Positions 1 to 6,652 are shown, counted from the stretch's first letter. The stretch is DNA of 6,718 nt from an uncultured Clostridia bacterium (GCA_946623485.1 CAMORF010000128.1:1-6718); one strand, 5' to 3'. The notes: generated from the letters alone by a model not told the origin. Numbers and translations: made by a program.

Positions 1-1242
1 GCCGCTGGCGAGGCTGCCATCCGGGTAATCCTCCGGAACTGTGACGCCAGTTACCGCAGTGTTCCTGCCGATCCTTACACCGCCCGGTATGACGGTATCT
101 TCCCCGACCACTGCAAGCCCGAAGCCATAGACATCCGGCTTCACCCTGTTTGGTGCCTCATCCCCCCAGCCGATCACGCTCTTCTCTCCGATCACGCAAT
201 TCTCGGCGACAATTGCCTTATCCAGAATCGCCCCGGCCTTGACAACGGTATTCTGCATAACGATCGAATCCCGGACCACTGCCCCGGCCTCGATCGTGAC
301 GCCGCTGCCGATAATCGAATTCGAAACCTCTCCGTATACCTCGGTTCCGTCCGATATCAGGCTCCGGAAGACCTTTGCGTCCGCCGATATGTACTGCGGA
401 GGAATGATATCATTCTTCGTGTAGATCTTCCAGAATTCCTCATAGAGGTTGAACTCGGGAATGATATCGATCAACTCCATGTTTGCTTCCCAGTAAGAGC
501 CGAGTGTCCCGACATCCTTCCAGTAGCCGTTGAACTCGTAGGCCTCAAGGTTCTTCCCCTGCTCAAAGCAGTACGGAATCACATGCTTGCCGAAGTCACA
601 CCCTTCCTGCGCGCTCAATGCGATCAGGGCATCGCGCAAAACCGGCCAGCTGAAAATATAGATGCCCATCGAGGCAAGGTTGCTTTTCGGGTGTTCCGGC
701 TTCTCCTGGAATTCACGGATCCGGCCATCCTCACCGGATACGACGATTCCAAAGCGGCATGCTTCCTCCTGCGGGACCGGCATAACGGCAATCGTCACGT
801 CTGCTTGATGGGACTTATGAAAATCCAGCATGACCTCATAGTCCATCTTATAGATATGGTCGCCGGACAGGATCAGCACATAATCTGGATGAAAGGTCTC
901 CATGTACGCGAGATTCTGATAAATCGCATTCGCGGTTCCTGTGTACCACTCGCTCTTCCCCACCTTTTCATATGGCGGAAGAACGGTGACGCCGCCCTGA
1001 TTACGGTCCAGATCCCATGGAATGCCGATGCCGATGTGTGTATTCAGCCGCAACGGCTGATACTGGGTCAGCACACCGACGGTGTCAATCCCGGAATTAA
1101 TACAGTTGCTGAGCGGGAAGTCAATAATGCGGTATTTCCCCCCAAACGCAACTGCCGGTTTTGCAACCTTTGCTGTCAGGACACCGAGCCTTGAGCCTTG
1201 GCCGCCTGCCAGAAGCATTGCAATCATCTCTTTTTTTACCAC
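1..1242 (-). CDS. glgC: Glucose-1-phosphate adenylyltransferase (ADP-glucose pyrophosphorylase), C-terminus cut by window edge
   Basis: GlgC makes ADP-glucose and pyrophosphate from ATP and glucose-1-phosphate, the committed step of bacterial glycogen synthesis in the cytoplasm. I translated 414 codons on the minus strand without a stop. Visible motifs are the nucleotide-binding loop [14 protein letters not shown] (residues 10-23), [19 protein letters not shown] (28-46), GTANAIYQN (102-110), [11 protein letters not shown] (125-135, with D128 matching the E. coli catalytic Asp142) and FQEKP (178-182, with K181 matching the glucose-1-phosphate-binding Lys195). K25 lines up with the E. coli activator-site Lys39. 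From about residue 290 the protein has hexapeptide-like repeats of a left-handed beta-helix. The start is GTG at 1242, because GAGGGGGG lies 5 bases upstream and [14 protein letters not shown] is the usual clostridial N-terminus; ATG at 1227 is a weaker alternative. The usual family length is about 400-425, so few residues are missing. A glgD partner often follows in clostridia and would lie off the left edge (inference). Confidence 0.96.
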   Translation of the reverse strand, partial: MVKKEMIAMLLAGGQGSRLGVLTAKVAKPAVAFGGKYRIIDFPLSNCINSGIDTVGVLTQYQPLRLNTHIGIGIPWDLDRNQGGVTVLPPYEKVGKSEWYTGTANAIYQNLAYMETFHPDYVLILSGDHIYKMDYEVMLDFHKSHQADVTIAVMPVPQEEACRFGIVVSGEDGRIREFQEKPEHPKSNLASMGIYIFSWPVLRDALIALSAQEGCDFGKHVIPYCFEQGKNLEAYEFNGYWKDVGTLGSYWEANMELIDIIPEFNLYEEFWKIYTKNDIIPPQYISADAKVFRSLISDGTEVYGEVSNSIIGSGVTIEAGAVVRDSIVMQNTVVKAGAILDKAIVAENCVIGEKSVIGWGDEAPNRVKPDVYGFGLAVVGEDTVIPGGVRIGRNTAVTGVTVPEDYPDGSLASG

Positions 1243-1247
1243 GTTAT

Positions 1248-1255
1248 CCCCCCTC
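1248..1255 (-). promoter_or_regulatory. Ribosome binding site of glgC, supporting a GTG start
   Basis: Read on the minus strand, GAGGGGGG ends 5 bases before the GTG at 1242. This purine-rich site fits the GTG start and is too far from the in-frame ATG at 1227 (20 bases) to serve it well. Confidence 0.7.
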
Positions 1256-1285
1256 AACAAGATGATCAGAGATACTACCGCCTAC

Positions 1286-1314
1286 ATTATAACACAGAGC
1301 ATGCAATTTGTGAA
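1286..1314 (-). promoter_or_regulatory. Sigma-A type promoter of glgC with extended -10
   Basis: On the minus strand the -35 box is TTCACA (1314-1309, 5 of 6 matches to TTGACA) and the -10 box is a perfect TATAAT (1291-1286). They are separated by 17 bases. The -10 is preceded by TGT, giving the extended form TGnTATAAT. The start of transcription should fall near 1279, leaving a leader of about 37 bases before the GTG. The -35 box lies inside a 16-base palindrome (1305-1320), so a repressor bound there would compete with RNA polymerase (inference). This is the best promoter in the window. Confidence 0.85.
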
Positions 1315-1364
1315 CAAATTTTACAATTCGTCACAGATTCTCCACGTTAAATTTGTCACAAAAT
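1305..1364. promoter_or_regulatory. Three repeats of a palindromic operator-like motif upstream of glgC
   Basis: Three related sites are seen. Site 1 (1305-1320) is AATTTGTGAACAAATT, a perfect inverted repeat with 7-base arms and a 2-base centre. Site 2 (1325-1339) is AATTCGTCACAGATT, an imperfect copy. Site 3 (1350-1364) is AATTTGTCACAAAAT, which pairs TTTGT with ACAAA around one base and matches at 6 of 7 arm positions. Their centres are about 20 and 25 bases apart, or roughly two to two and a half helical turns. Site 1 overlaps the glgC -35 box. The arrangement suggests cooperative binding of a dimeric regulator controlling glgC, and perhaps murC, but the regulator is unknown. The sequence is AT-rich, so part of the similarity could be chance. 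Confidence 0.5.
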
Positions 1365-1451
1365 CGTTTTATGGTTTTCTTTACGATTGCCAATGTAAAT
1401 CCCGCCTTATGCCAAACGTCACTTTATGATTTAGCCTTCTGTCATTTTCTG

Positions 1452-1467
1452 TCCCGCAGGTGCGGGA
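1452..1467. repeat. Small GC-rich inverted repeat upstream of the murC promoter
   Basis: TCCCGC and GCGGGA pair perfectly around the loop AGGT. The hairpin ends 8 bases before the murC -35 box. No run of T follows on either strand, so it is not an intrinsic terminator. It is upstream of the predicted murC transcript and could only act as a DNA-level site or as a remnant. Confidence 0.35.
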
Positions 1468-1475
1468 ATGGATAC

Positions 1476-1505
1476 TTGAACCCGGGCACAGGAAAAGTGT
1501 ATACT
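1476..1505 (+). promoter_or_regulatory. Sigma-A type promoter of murC
   Basis: The -35 box TTGAAC (1476-1481, 4 of 6 matches) and -10 box TATACT (1500-1505, 5 of 6) are separated by 18 bases. Transcription should begin near 1512, giving a leader of about 47 bases. This also argues against the upstream in-frame GTG at 1460, which would lie ahead of the transcript. Confidence 0.7.
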
Positions 1506-1558
1506 GTCACAGAAGAGTAAATCTGAACAATTGCGAAAAAGAAAGGATACTGATTTAT

Positions 1559-2968
1559 ATGTATCAGATTGATTACAGACATCCGGTTCACGTCTATTTC
1601 TGCGGAATTGGCGGAATCAGCATGAGCGGGCTGGCATCTGTTCTGCTTGGGAGAGGCTTCCCTGTTACCGGCTCCGACTCAAAGCTTTCGCCCCTGACCC
1701 GGCAGCTGGAAGAAGCCGGCGCGTCAATCTTCTGCCCGCAGAAGGCTGAAAATATCACAGAAGAGATAGATGTAATGATCTGCTCGGCGGCAATCCACCC
1801 GGACAATCCCGAATACGCTGCCGCTGTCTCCATGGGGATCCCGATCCTGACCAGGGCACAGCTTCTCGGCCAGATCATGGAGCATTATGAGAATTCTGTC
1901 GCAGTCGCAGGGACGCATGGGAAGACAACCGTAACCTCCATGCTGTCATGCATCATGCTGAGCGCTGACCTCGATCCGACGATCTCCGTCGGCGGGATGC
2001 TGAAGGAGATCGGCGGCAATATCCGCGTGGGGCATTCCGGGCATTTTATCACTGAGGCCTGTGAATATACCAACAGCTTTCTCAGCCTGAAGCCAAGGTG
2101 CGGCATCATCCTGAATATTGAGGCAGATCATCTTGACTTTTTCAAGGATCTGGATGACATCCGCCATTCCTTCCACCGCTTTGCCGGCAATATCCTTCCC
2201 GGGGGAACGCTGATCATGAATTCGGCTATCCCGCGCCCCGAAGAAATCACGGAAGGCATTGATGCGAAGATTATCACCTTCGGCAGCGCGGACCAGGATC
2301 CGGCAGCGCAGGAACAGGCCGATTATATCTCCGCCGGGATCACATATGATGAAACCGGGGACGGCACCTTCCATGTCCTTCATCACGGAGAGGATCTTGG
2401 CACATTTTCCCTCCATATCCCGGGAGCGCATAACATCTCAAACGCAGTATGCGCCATCGCGGCTGCCGACCAGCTCGGGATCTCCATGGAGGACTGCCGG
2501 AAAGGACTGGACGCTTTCCACGGTGCTGAACGCAGGTTCCAGGTCAAAGGGAAACTGAAAAGCGGCGCAACGGTCATTGATGACTATGCCCATCACCCCA
2601 CTGAGATCCGCGCCACGCTGAACGCGGCCAGGAATTATCCTCATCAGAAGATCTGGTGCGTCTTCCAGCCCCACACCTATACCAGAACCAAGGCACTCAT
2701 GAACGATTTTGCAGACGCGCTGTGCCTTGCGGATGAAGTCGTGCTCGCGCCGATCTATGCCGCCAGGGAGACCGATACCCTCGGCATCAGCTCGGATACG
2801 CTCCGCCAGAACATAGCAAACCGCGGAACCGACGCCTGGTATTTTCCGGACTTTGAAAAGATCGAAGCTTTCCTTCGCTCCCATGCCAAGGCGGGGGATC
2901 TCATCATCACGACCGGTGCCGGGGACGTGGTGCGCGTGGGCGAGGAGCTCCTGGCTTCGGAGGCATGA
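1559..2968 (+). CDS. murC: UDP-N-acetylmuramate--L-alanine ligase
   Basis: MurC is the cytoplasmic ATP-dependent ligase that joins L-alanine to UDP-N-acetylmuramic acid, the first step of stem-peptide assembly in peptidoglycan synthesis. The 469-residue product has the three Mur-ligase domains. The N-terminal Rossmann domain carries GIGGISMSGLA (16-26). The central ATPase domain carries the P-loop GTHGKTT (118-124), EACEY (166-170) and NIEADHLD (186-193). The C-terminal domain carries ERRFQVKG, DDYAHHPTE (341-349), FQPHTYTRT (369-377), APIYAARE and GAGD (453-456). The frame is open back to GTG 1460, but ATG 1559 is chosen because the predicted promoter and transcript start lie between the two. 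MYQIDY followed by the glycine loop is also the normal N-terminus, and GAAAGGA (1541-1547) is 11 bases upstream. Length is normal and all key residues are present. It is divergent from glgC and appears monocistronic. Confidence 0.97.
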   Translation: MYQIDYRHPVHVYFCGIGGISMSGLASVLLGRGFPVTGSDSKLSPLTRQLEEAGASIFCPQKAENITEEIDVMICSAAIHPDNPEYAAAVSMGIPILTRAQLLGQIMEHYENSVAVAGTHGKTTVTSMLSCIMLSADLDPTISVGGMLKEIGGNIRVGHSGHFITEACEYTNSFLSLKPRCGIILNIEADHLDFFKDLDDIRHSFHRFAGNILPGGTLIMNSAIPRPEEITEGIDAKIITFGSADQDPAAQEQADYISAGITYDETGDGTFHVLHHGEDLGTFSLHIPGAHNISNAVCAIAAADQLGISMEDCRKGLDAFHGAERRFQVKGKLKSGATVIDDYAHHPTEIRATLNAARNYPHQKIWCVFQPHTYTRTKALMNDFADALCLADEVVLAPIYAARETDTLGISSDTLRQNIANRGTDAWYFPDFEKIEAFLRSHAKAGDLIITTGAGDVVRVGEELLASEA

Positions 2969-2976
2969 CCCGGGCT

Positions 2977-3008
2977 GCACCAGCTGACAGCAACGCTGCA
3001 TCTGGTGC
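2977..3008 (+). terminator. Possible terminator hairpin after murC
   Basis: GCACCAG (2977-2983) pairs perfectly with CTGGTGC (3002-3008). Inside it CAGC (2988-2991) pairs with GCTG (2995-2998) around AAC. The hairpin starts 8 bases after the murC stop. Only CTTTT at 3018-3022 follows, 10 bases away, so this is a poor fit to an intrinsic terminator. The position just after a stop and before a new promoter is its main support. Confidence 0.4.
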
Positions 3009-3188
3009 GAAGAAGGACTTTTGATCGCATAGAATTCTGATCACATAAAATGAATGACATGAAACATTGGTGTCCAAAGCATGCCCCTATGGACGGCTTG
3101 CCTTCCGGCGAGGCGATGTCTGACTGCACCTGTGGATTTCTTTGTAGATAAGTCGTGGACAGATCCTCTTATAAGGGTTCGTCCGATA

Positions 3189-3197
3189 TGATATACT
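3189..3197 (+). promoter_or_regulatory. Extended -10 promoter of the DnaD-like / loader / prs operon
   Basis: TGATATACT is an extended -10 element (TGn followed by TATACT at 3192-3197). The best-spaced -35 candidate, TTATAA at 3169-3174 (17-base spacer), is weak, as is common with extended -10 promoters. Transcription should start near 3204, almost at the first base of the leader stem-loop. The leader to ATG 3334 would be about 130 bases. Confidence 0.55.
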
Positions 3198-3202
3198 GCT
3201 AC

Positions 3203-3246
3203 TCAGCCGCCGCATTCTGACAGAGGGAGACAGGGGCTGCGGCTGA
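3203..3246 (+). ncRNA. 5'-leader stem-loop of the replication operon
   Basis: TCAGCCGC (3203-3210) pairs perfectly over 8 bases with GCGGCTGA (3239-3246), enclosing a 28-base purine-rich loop. A competing pairing of CGCA (3211-3214) with TGCG (3238-3241) exists. The stem begins at about the predicted transcript start. Such 5'-terminal stems are known to protect mRNA from 5'-dependent decay; a regulatory switch is also possible. No known riboswitch class was recognised, and no T-run follows that would make it an attenuator. Confidence 0.45.
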
Positions 3247-3318
3247 AGGCTTAAGGGAGCCGGGGAGAGTATGAAAAGTTACATATTAATGATCGATAAG
3301 GGGAAACATCCTACAAAG

Positions 3319-3327
3319 AAAGGCGGT
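3319..3327 (+). promoter_or_regulatory. Ribosome binding site deciding the DnaD-like gene start
   Basis: AAAGGCGGT differs from the ideal AAAGGAGGT at one base and ends 6 bases before ATG 3334. The upstream ATG 3271 has GGGGAGA only 2 bases away, or AAGGGAG 11 bases away, both less well placed. Confidence 0.65.
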
Positions 3328-3333
3328 GTTTTC

Positions 3334-4344
3334 ATGCGGGTTCATCTGCCGGAGAATGGCGGCATGACCATGATTGAGAACACATTTATCGATCAGTTCA
3401 TGCCCACGTCAAGCGGGGATTTTGTAAAAATATATCTGTATCTGATGCGCTGTGCCCAGAACGGGCGTTCAGACATTTCCGTTGCCCAGATTGCTGACGC
3501 ACTGAATTACACGGAATCCGATGTCAGGCGCGCAATGGGATACTGGCAGAAGAATAAGTGCCTGGAGCTGATAGAAGATCCGGAAGAGGAAGAAAAAGAA
3601 CCCAAGACGGCTGCGCCGCCCGCTTCCGGAAGTAAGATCACAGAGTTCCGCCCGGCACAGAAGGACTCCGGGGAAGACCTGAAGAGCCTGGTCTTCGTCG
3701 CGGAGAGTTACCTCGGCCGGCCGCTGTCACAGCCGGAGCAGGAAACACTGGTTTATTTCCTCACCGACCTGGGGATGGATATCGACCTGATTGACTACCT
3801 GCTGGACTACTGCGTCTCGACGAACCACACCAGCTTCCGCTACATTCAGAAGGTAGCCGTAAACTGGGCGCAGATGGGAATCCAGACGGTTGACCAGGCG
3901 CGCAGGGAAGGGGCTTCCTGTAAATCGGAGTATTATACCATCCTCCGGGCCCTCGGAATCCGTGACCACGAGCCGACTCCGGGAGAACGGGAATACATGG
4001 ACCGCTGGCTGGACGAATACCGCCTTCCCATGGATGTGATTCTTCTGGCCTGCAGGCGCACCATTCTCCAGACCGGCAAGGCACGCCTTTCCTATGCCGA
4101 ATCCATCCTCAAAAGCTGGAGCAAAAACGGCGTAAAAACCATCCGGGACGTTGAGAATCTGGACAAAGCCCACGAGAATTCCGTCATCCGCTCACAGGCC
4201 GCCACAGCCGGCAGACGCACTGTCAACAATGCATCCTCCGGACGTTTTCTTAATTTTGAGCCTTCCGGCACTGACTGGAACGCCGTTGCCGACAGCGTCA
4301 TGCGGGTGCAGGAAGCGCAGGCACGCATGTCACAGGAGTCCTGA
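3334..4344 (+). CDS. DnaD-domain replication protein (primosome / helicase-loading component)
   Basis: Proteins of the DnaD/DnaB family of Firmicutes remodel origin or fork DNA and help recruit the replicative helicase. From ATG 3334 the product has 336 residues. Residues 15-80 form a winged-helix-like N-terminus (an IDQFMP segment, then a helix-turn-helix around 49-72). Residues 82-115 are a charged, Pro/Ala linker with a run of glutamates. Two DnaD C-terminal-type domains follow: about 117-190, with the YxxxVxxxW form of the signature at Y170-W178, and about 200-275, with YAESILKSW at Y254-W262. A basic, disordered-looking tail ends the protein. The start is chosen from the near-ideal AAAGGCGGT site; ATG 3271 would add 21 residues (MKSYILMIDKGKHPTKK...) that do not resemble the family. 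It is first in an apparent operon with a helicase loader 3 bp downstream, as expected for partners. I cannot say whether it corresponds to B. subtilis DnaD or DnaB. Confidence 0.9.
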   Translation: MRVHLPENGGMTMIENTFIDQFMPTSSGDFVKIYLYLMRCAQNGRSDISVAQIADALNYTESDVRRAMGYWQKNKCLELIEDPEEEEKEPKTAAPPASGSKITEFRPAQKDSGEDLKSLVFVAESYLGRPLSQPEQETLVYFLTDLGMDIDLIDYLLDYCVSTNHTSFRYIQKVAVNWAQMGIQTVDQARREGASCKSEYYTILRALGIRDHEPTPGEREYMDRWLDEYRLPMDVILLACRRTILQTGKARLSYAESILKSWSKNGVKTIRDVENLDKAHENSVIRSQAATAGRRTVNNASSGRFLNFEPSGTDWNAVADSVMRVQEAQARMSQES

Positions 4345-4347
4345 CGG

Positions 4348-5409
4348 ATGGGAATTACCAATTCACAATTCGACGCAATCATGCGCGTATACGAAAAAAG
4401 AAGGATCGACAACCACCATGTCGAGGAGGAACACAGGAGGATCGCTTATGAAGCGATCCCTGCCCTGCGCGAGCTCGACAAGGCGGTTGCTTCTTTGTCT
4501 GTTGAAGCAGTGCGGCAATCGCTTACCGGCAGGGGATCCGCGTCCGGGAAAGGAATTACATCCGGACTTGGAGAGCGCCTGGTCCGTGCCGCCGGAGGGA
4601 TGCCTCCGGAAAAACGGCGCAGGCAGCTGCTCCGCGCCCATTCATTTCCCGAGGGCTACCTGGATCCCGTGTATACCTGCCCCGACTGCAGGGATACCGG
4701 TTGGATCGGGCAAAAGCACTGCCACTGCTTTGAGCGCGAGGTTGTGTCCTTGTTCTACACACAATCGGGGCTGGCCGACGTTCTCGCCAGGGAAAACTTT
4801 GAGACCTTCGATCTCTCTCTCTATCCGGAAGACCTGATCGATGAAAAAACCGGAAAAAGTTCCAGAGAGATTATGGCATTCGCGCTTCAAACCTGCCAAA
4901 GCTTTGCAAAAAACTATGGCAGCGGCCGCCAGATGGATAACCTGCTCCTGAGCGGGGCAGTCGGCCTTGGAAAAACCTTTCTCACCCACTGTATCGCAAA
5001 AGAGCTCATTGACAAAGGGCACTCCGTCATCTACTATTCAGCCGGGGCGTTATTTGACCGTCTGGCAGATTATCGCTTCAAACGGACGGAGGAAGACGGG
5101 GAAGATGCCTTCAACGATGCGTATCTGACCGGCTGCGACCTTCTGATCATCGATGACCTCGGGACAGAATTTACAAACAGTTTTGTCGGCTCCGCTCTTT
5201 TCCAGCTTCTGAACACACGCATTTCCCTGAGGCGGGGAACTGTAATCTCAACCAACCTTTCCCCGCTTGAAATCGGCAGGACCTATTCCGACCGCATCTC
5301 GTCGCGGATCATGGAGCATTTCATCCTGATCCAGGCGTTTGGGGCGGATATCCGGATCCGCAAGCGGCTCGGAATCATGGCAGGAATGGAATCCACGGGC
5401 ACAGTTTAA
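4348..5409 (+). CDS. dnaC: DnaC/DnaI-like AAA+ helicase loader (IstB-like ATP-binding protein)
   Basis: This is a 353-residue AAA+ ATPase of the DnaC/DnaI type, which loads the replicative hexameric helicase onto single-stranded DNA. The N-terminal part (1-100) is helical and charged and would contact the helicase. A zinc-binding motif follows, C111-P-D-C114 and C125-H-C127, like that of B. subtilis DnaI. The ATPase core has Walker A GAVGLGKT (203-210), Walker B LLIIDDLG (265-272), sensor 1 STN (301-303) and the YSDRISSRI segment (313-321) with the conserved arginine R320. ATG 4348 has AGGAG (4334-4338) inside the end of the upstream gene, 9 bases away. The 3-bp gap suggests translational coupling. 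IstB transposase helpers share the core, but they usually lack the zinc motif and sit beside istA; there is no transposase here, so a chromosomal loader is the better call. Confidence 0.93.
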   Translation: MGITNSQFDAIMRVYEKRRIDNHHVEEEHRRIAYEAIPALRELDKAVASLSVEAVRQSLTGRGSASGKGITSGLGERLVRAAGGMPPEKRRRQLLRAHSFPEGYLDPVYTCPDCRDTGWIGQKHCHCFEREVVSLFYTQSGLADVLARENFETFDLSLYPEDLIDEKTGKSSREIMAFALQTCQSFAKNYGSGRQMDNLLLSGAVGLGKTFLTHCIAKELIDKGHSVIYYSAGALFDRLADYRFKRTEEDGEDAFNDAYLTGCDLLIIDDLGTEFTNSFVGSALFQLLNTRISLRRGTVISTNLSPLEIGRTYSDRISSRIMEHFILIQAFGADIRIRKRLGIMAGMESTGTV

Positions 5410-5421
5410 GAGGAGGCAACT

Positions 5422-6645
5422 ATGCAGAATGAGAATTCAGGCAACCGCACAAAGCATGCCCCGACAAAGGCAGCCACAAGCAAAAACCGCGATGTGCTTC
5501 CGATCGGCGATCTTGGGATCATCGCCCTTTCATCCAGCGCGGAAATGGGCCGTAAGATTAACGACTACATCGTCCAGTGGCGCGATGAACGCGACCACTT
5601 GCATTCCGAGCATCCTCAGCTGAGCGGATATGTGCGTGACAATTACCTGATCCGCACCCAGACGCCCCGGTTCGGTTCCGGGGAAGGAAAGGCAACCATC
5701 TTTGATTCGATCCGCGGATATGACATTTTTCTTCTGCTGGATGTCTGCAATTACAGCATCACCTATAACATGCGCGGGCAGACCAACCACATGTCCCCGG
5801 ACGATCATTTCATCGACCTGGAGCGGGTGATCTCCGCGATCGGCGGAAAAGCACGCCGGATCAATGTGATCATGCCTTTCCTTTACGAAAGCCGCCAGTT
5901 CAGACGGACCGGGCGCGAATCCCTGGATTGCGCCCAGGCGCTTAAGGAGCTGGTGCGCATGGGAGTTGACAACATCATTACATTTGACGCCCATGACCCA
6001 CGCATCCAGAATGCGATCCCGCTGTCCGGCTTTGAGAATTTCCTTCCCACCTACCAGTTTATCAAGGGGCTCTTCCGCGCGGCGCCGGACTTTTCGGTTT
6101 CTCCTGAGCGGCTGATGATTGTCAGCCCCGACGAGGCAGGAACCTTCCGTGCTGTCTATATGGCGAATGTCCTTGGCGTAAATATGGGGATGTTCTATAA
6201 GAGAAGGAACTATACGCTGACCGTCAACGGGGAAAATCCGATCATCGCCCATGAATTCCTCGGCGCGCCGGTAAAGGGCAAGGATATCGTCCTTCTGGAT
6301 GACATGATCTCTTCCGGCAGAACCTGTCTCACGATCGCAAAAGAGCTGAAGGCGCTGGGCGCGGCGCGGATCTTCATCTGCTCCACCTTTGGCCTGTTCA
6401 CAAACGGGCTGAAAAAGTTTGATGAAGCCTGGGAACAGGGGATCTTCCATTCCCTCCTCACGACCAACCTGGTATACCAGAGGCCTGAGCTGCTCGCAAA
6501 GCCCTATTACCATGGCTGCGACCTGAGCAAATTCATCGCCCTGATCATTGACTCGCTGAACCATGACAGTTCGCTGAGCGACCTGCTCGATCCCATCGAC
6601 CGGATCAACCGCTTTCTGGCGCAGAAGGGCATCAGCCGCAGCTAA
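5422..6645 (+). CDS. prs: Ribose-phosphate pyrophosphokinase (PRPP synthetase), long divergent form
   Basis: PRPP synthetase transfers pyrophosphate from ATP to ribose-5-phosphate, giving PRPP for purine, pyrimidine, NAD, histidine and tryptophan synthesis. The 407-residue product exceeds the usual 310-320. Residues 1-25 are a polar Lys/Thr/Asn-rich extension, and there are extra residues around 53-72 and 111-130. Recognisable elements are RFGSGE (83-88, canonical RFSDGE), SIRGYDIF (96-103), MPFLYESRQFRR (151-162, replacing the canonical YARQDRK region), FDAHDP (188-193, with H191 at the catalytic/metal His), the flexible-loop basic cluster KRR (260-262) and the PRPP loop LLDDMISSGRT (291-301, with D293 and D294). 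The loop reads ISSGRT where bacterial Prs has IDTAGT, more like phosphoribosyltransferases. AGAGGAGG (5409-5416) is 5 bases before the start. The 12-bp gap makes it third in the operon. Activity as a PRPP synthetase is likely from the paired motifs but not certain. Confidence 0.88.
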   Translation: MQNENSGNRTKHAPTKAATSKNRDVLPIGDLGIIALSSSAEMGRKINDYIVQWRDERDHLHSEHPQLSGYVRDNYLIRTQTPRFGSGEGKATIFDSIRGYDIFLLLDVCNYSITYNMRGQTNHMSPDDHFIDLERVISAIGGKARRINVIMPFLYESRQFRRTGRESLDCAQALKELVRMGVDNIITFDAHDPRIQNAIPLSGFENFLPTYQFIKGLFRAAPDFSVSPERLMIVSPDEAGTFRAVYMANVLGVNMGMFYKRRNYTLTVNGENPIIAHEFLGAPVKGKDIVLLDDMISSGRTCLTIAKELKALGAARIFICSTFGLFTNGLKKFDEAWEQGIFHSLLTTNLVYQRPELLAKPYYHGCDLSKFIALIIDSLNHDSSLSDLLDPIDRINRFLAQKGISRS

Positions 6646-6652
6646 GGATCTG

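Larger units (their letters stand above)
2969..3333. other. Intergenic region between murC and the replication operon
   Basis: This 365-base gap holds a weak terminator-like hairpin near its start (2977-3008), then about 180 bases with no supported feature, an extended -10 promoter at 3189-3197 and a stem-loop in the leader (3203-3246). A 33-codon frame at 3050-3151 has four cysteines but no ribosome binding site, and I do not call it a gene. The frame of the downstream DnaD-like gene is open from ATG 3271, so 3271-3333 could be coding if that start were used. Confidence 0.6.

Noticed and set aside
583..1194. 203-codon open frame on the plus strand
   Set aside because: It is antisense to well-supported glgC, and its translation has no recognisable family or ribosome binding site.
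2438..3129. Minus-strand frames running over the murC end into the gap
   Set aside because: They are antisense to conserved MurC C-terminal motifs, with no start signals.
3131..3139. TGTGGATTT as a DnaA box upstream of the replication operon
   Set aside because: It matches the 9-base consensus at only 7 positions, and no second box is nearby, so it is not evidence for an origin or DnaA control.
4151..4837. 228-codon plus-strand frame spanning the DnaD-like/loader junction
   Set aside because: It overlaps two motif-bearing genes in another frame, is rich in Pro, Arg and Ser, and matches no known fold.
4348..5409. IstB transposition helper of an IS21-type element
   Set aside because: No istA transposase or terminal inverted repeats are present, the N-terminal zinc motif fits DnaI-type loaders, and the gene sits in an operon with a DnaD-family gene.
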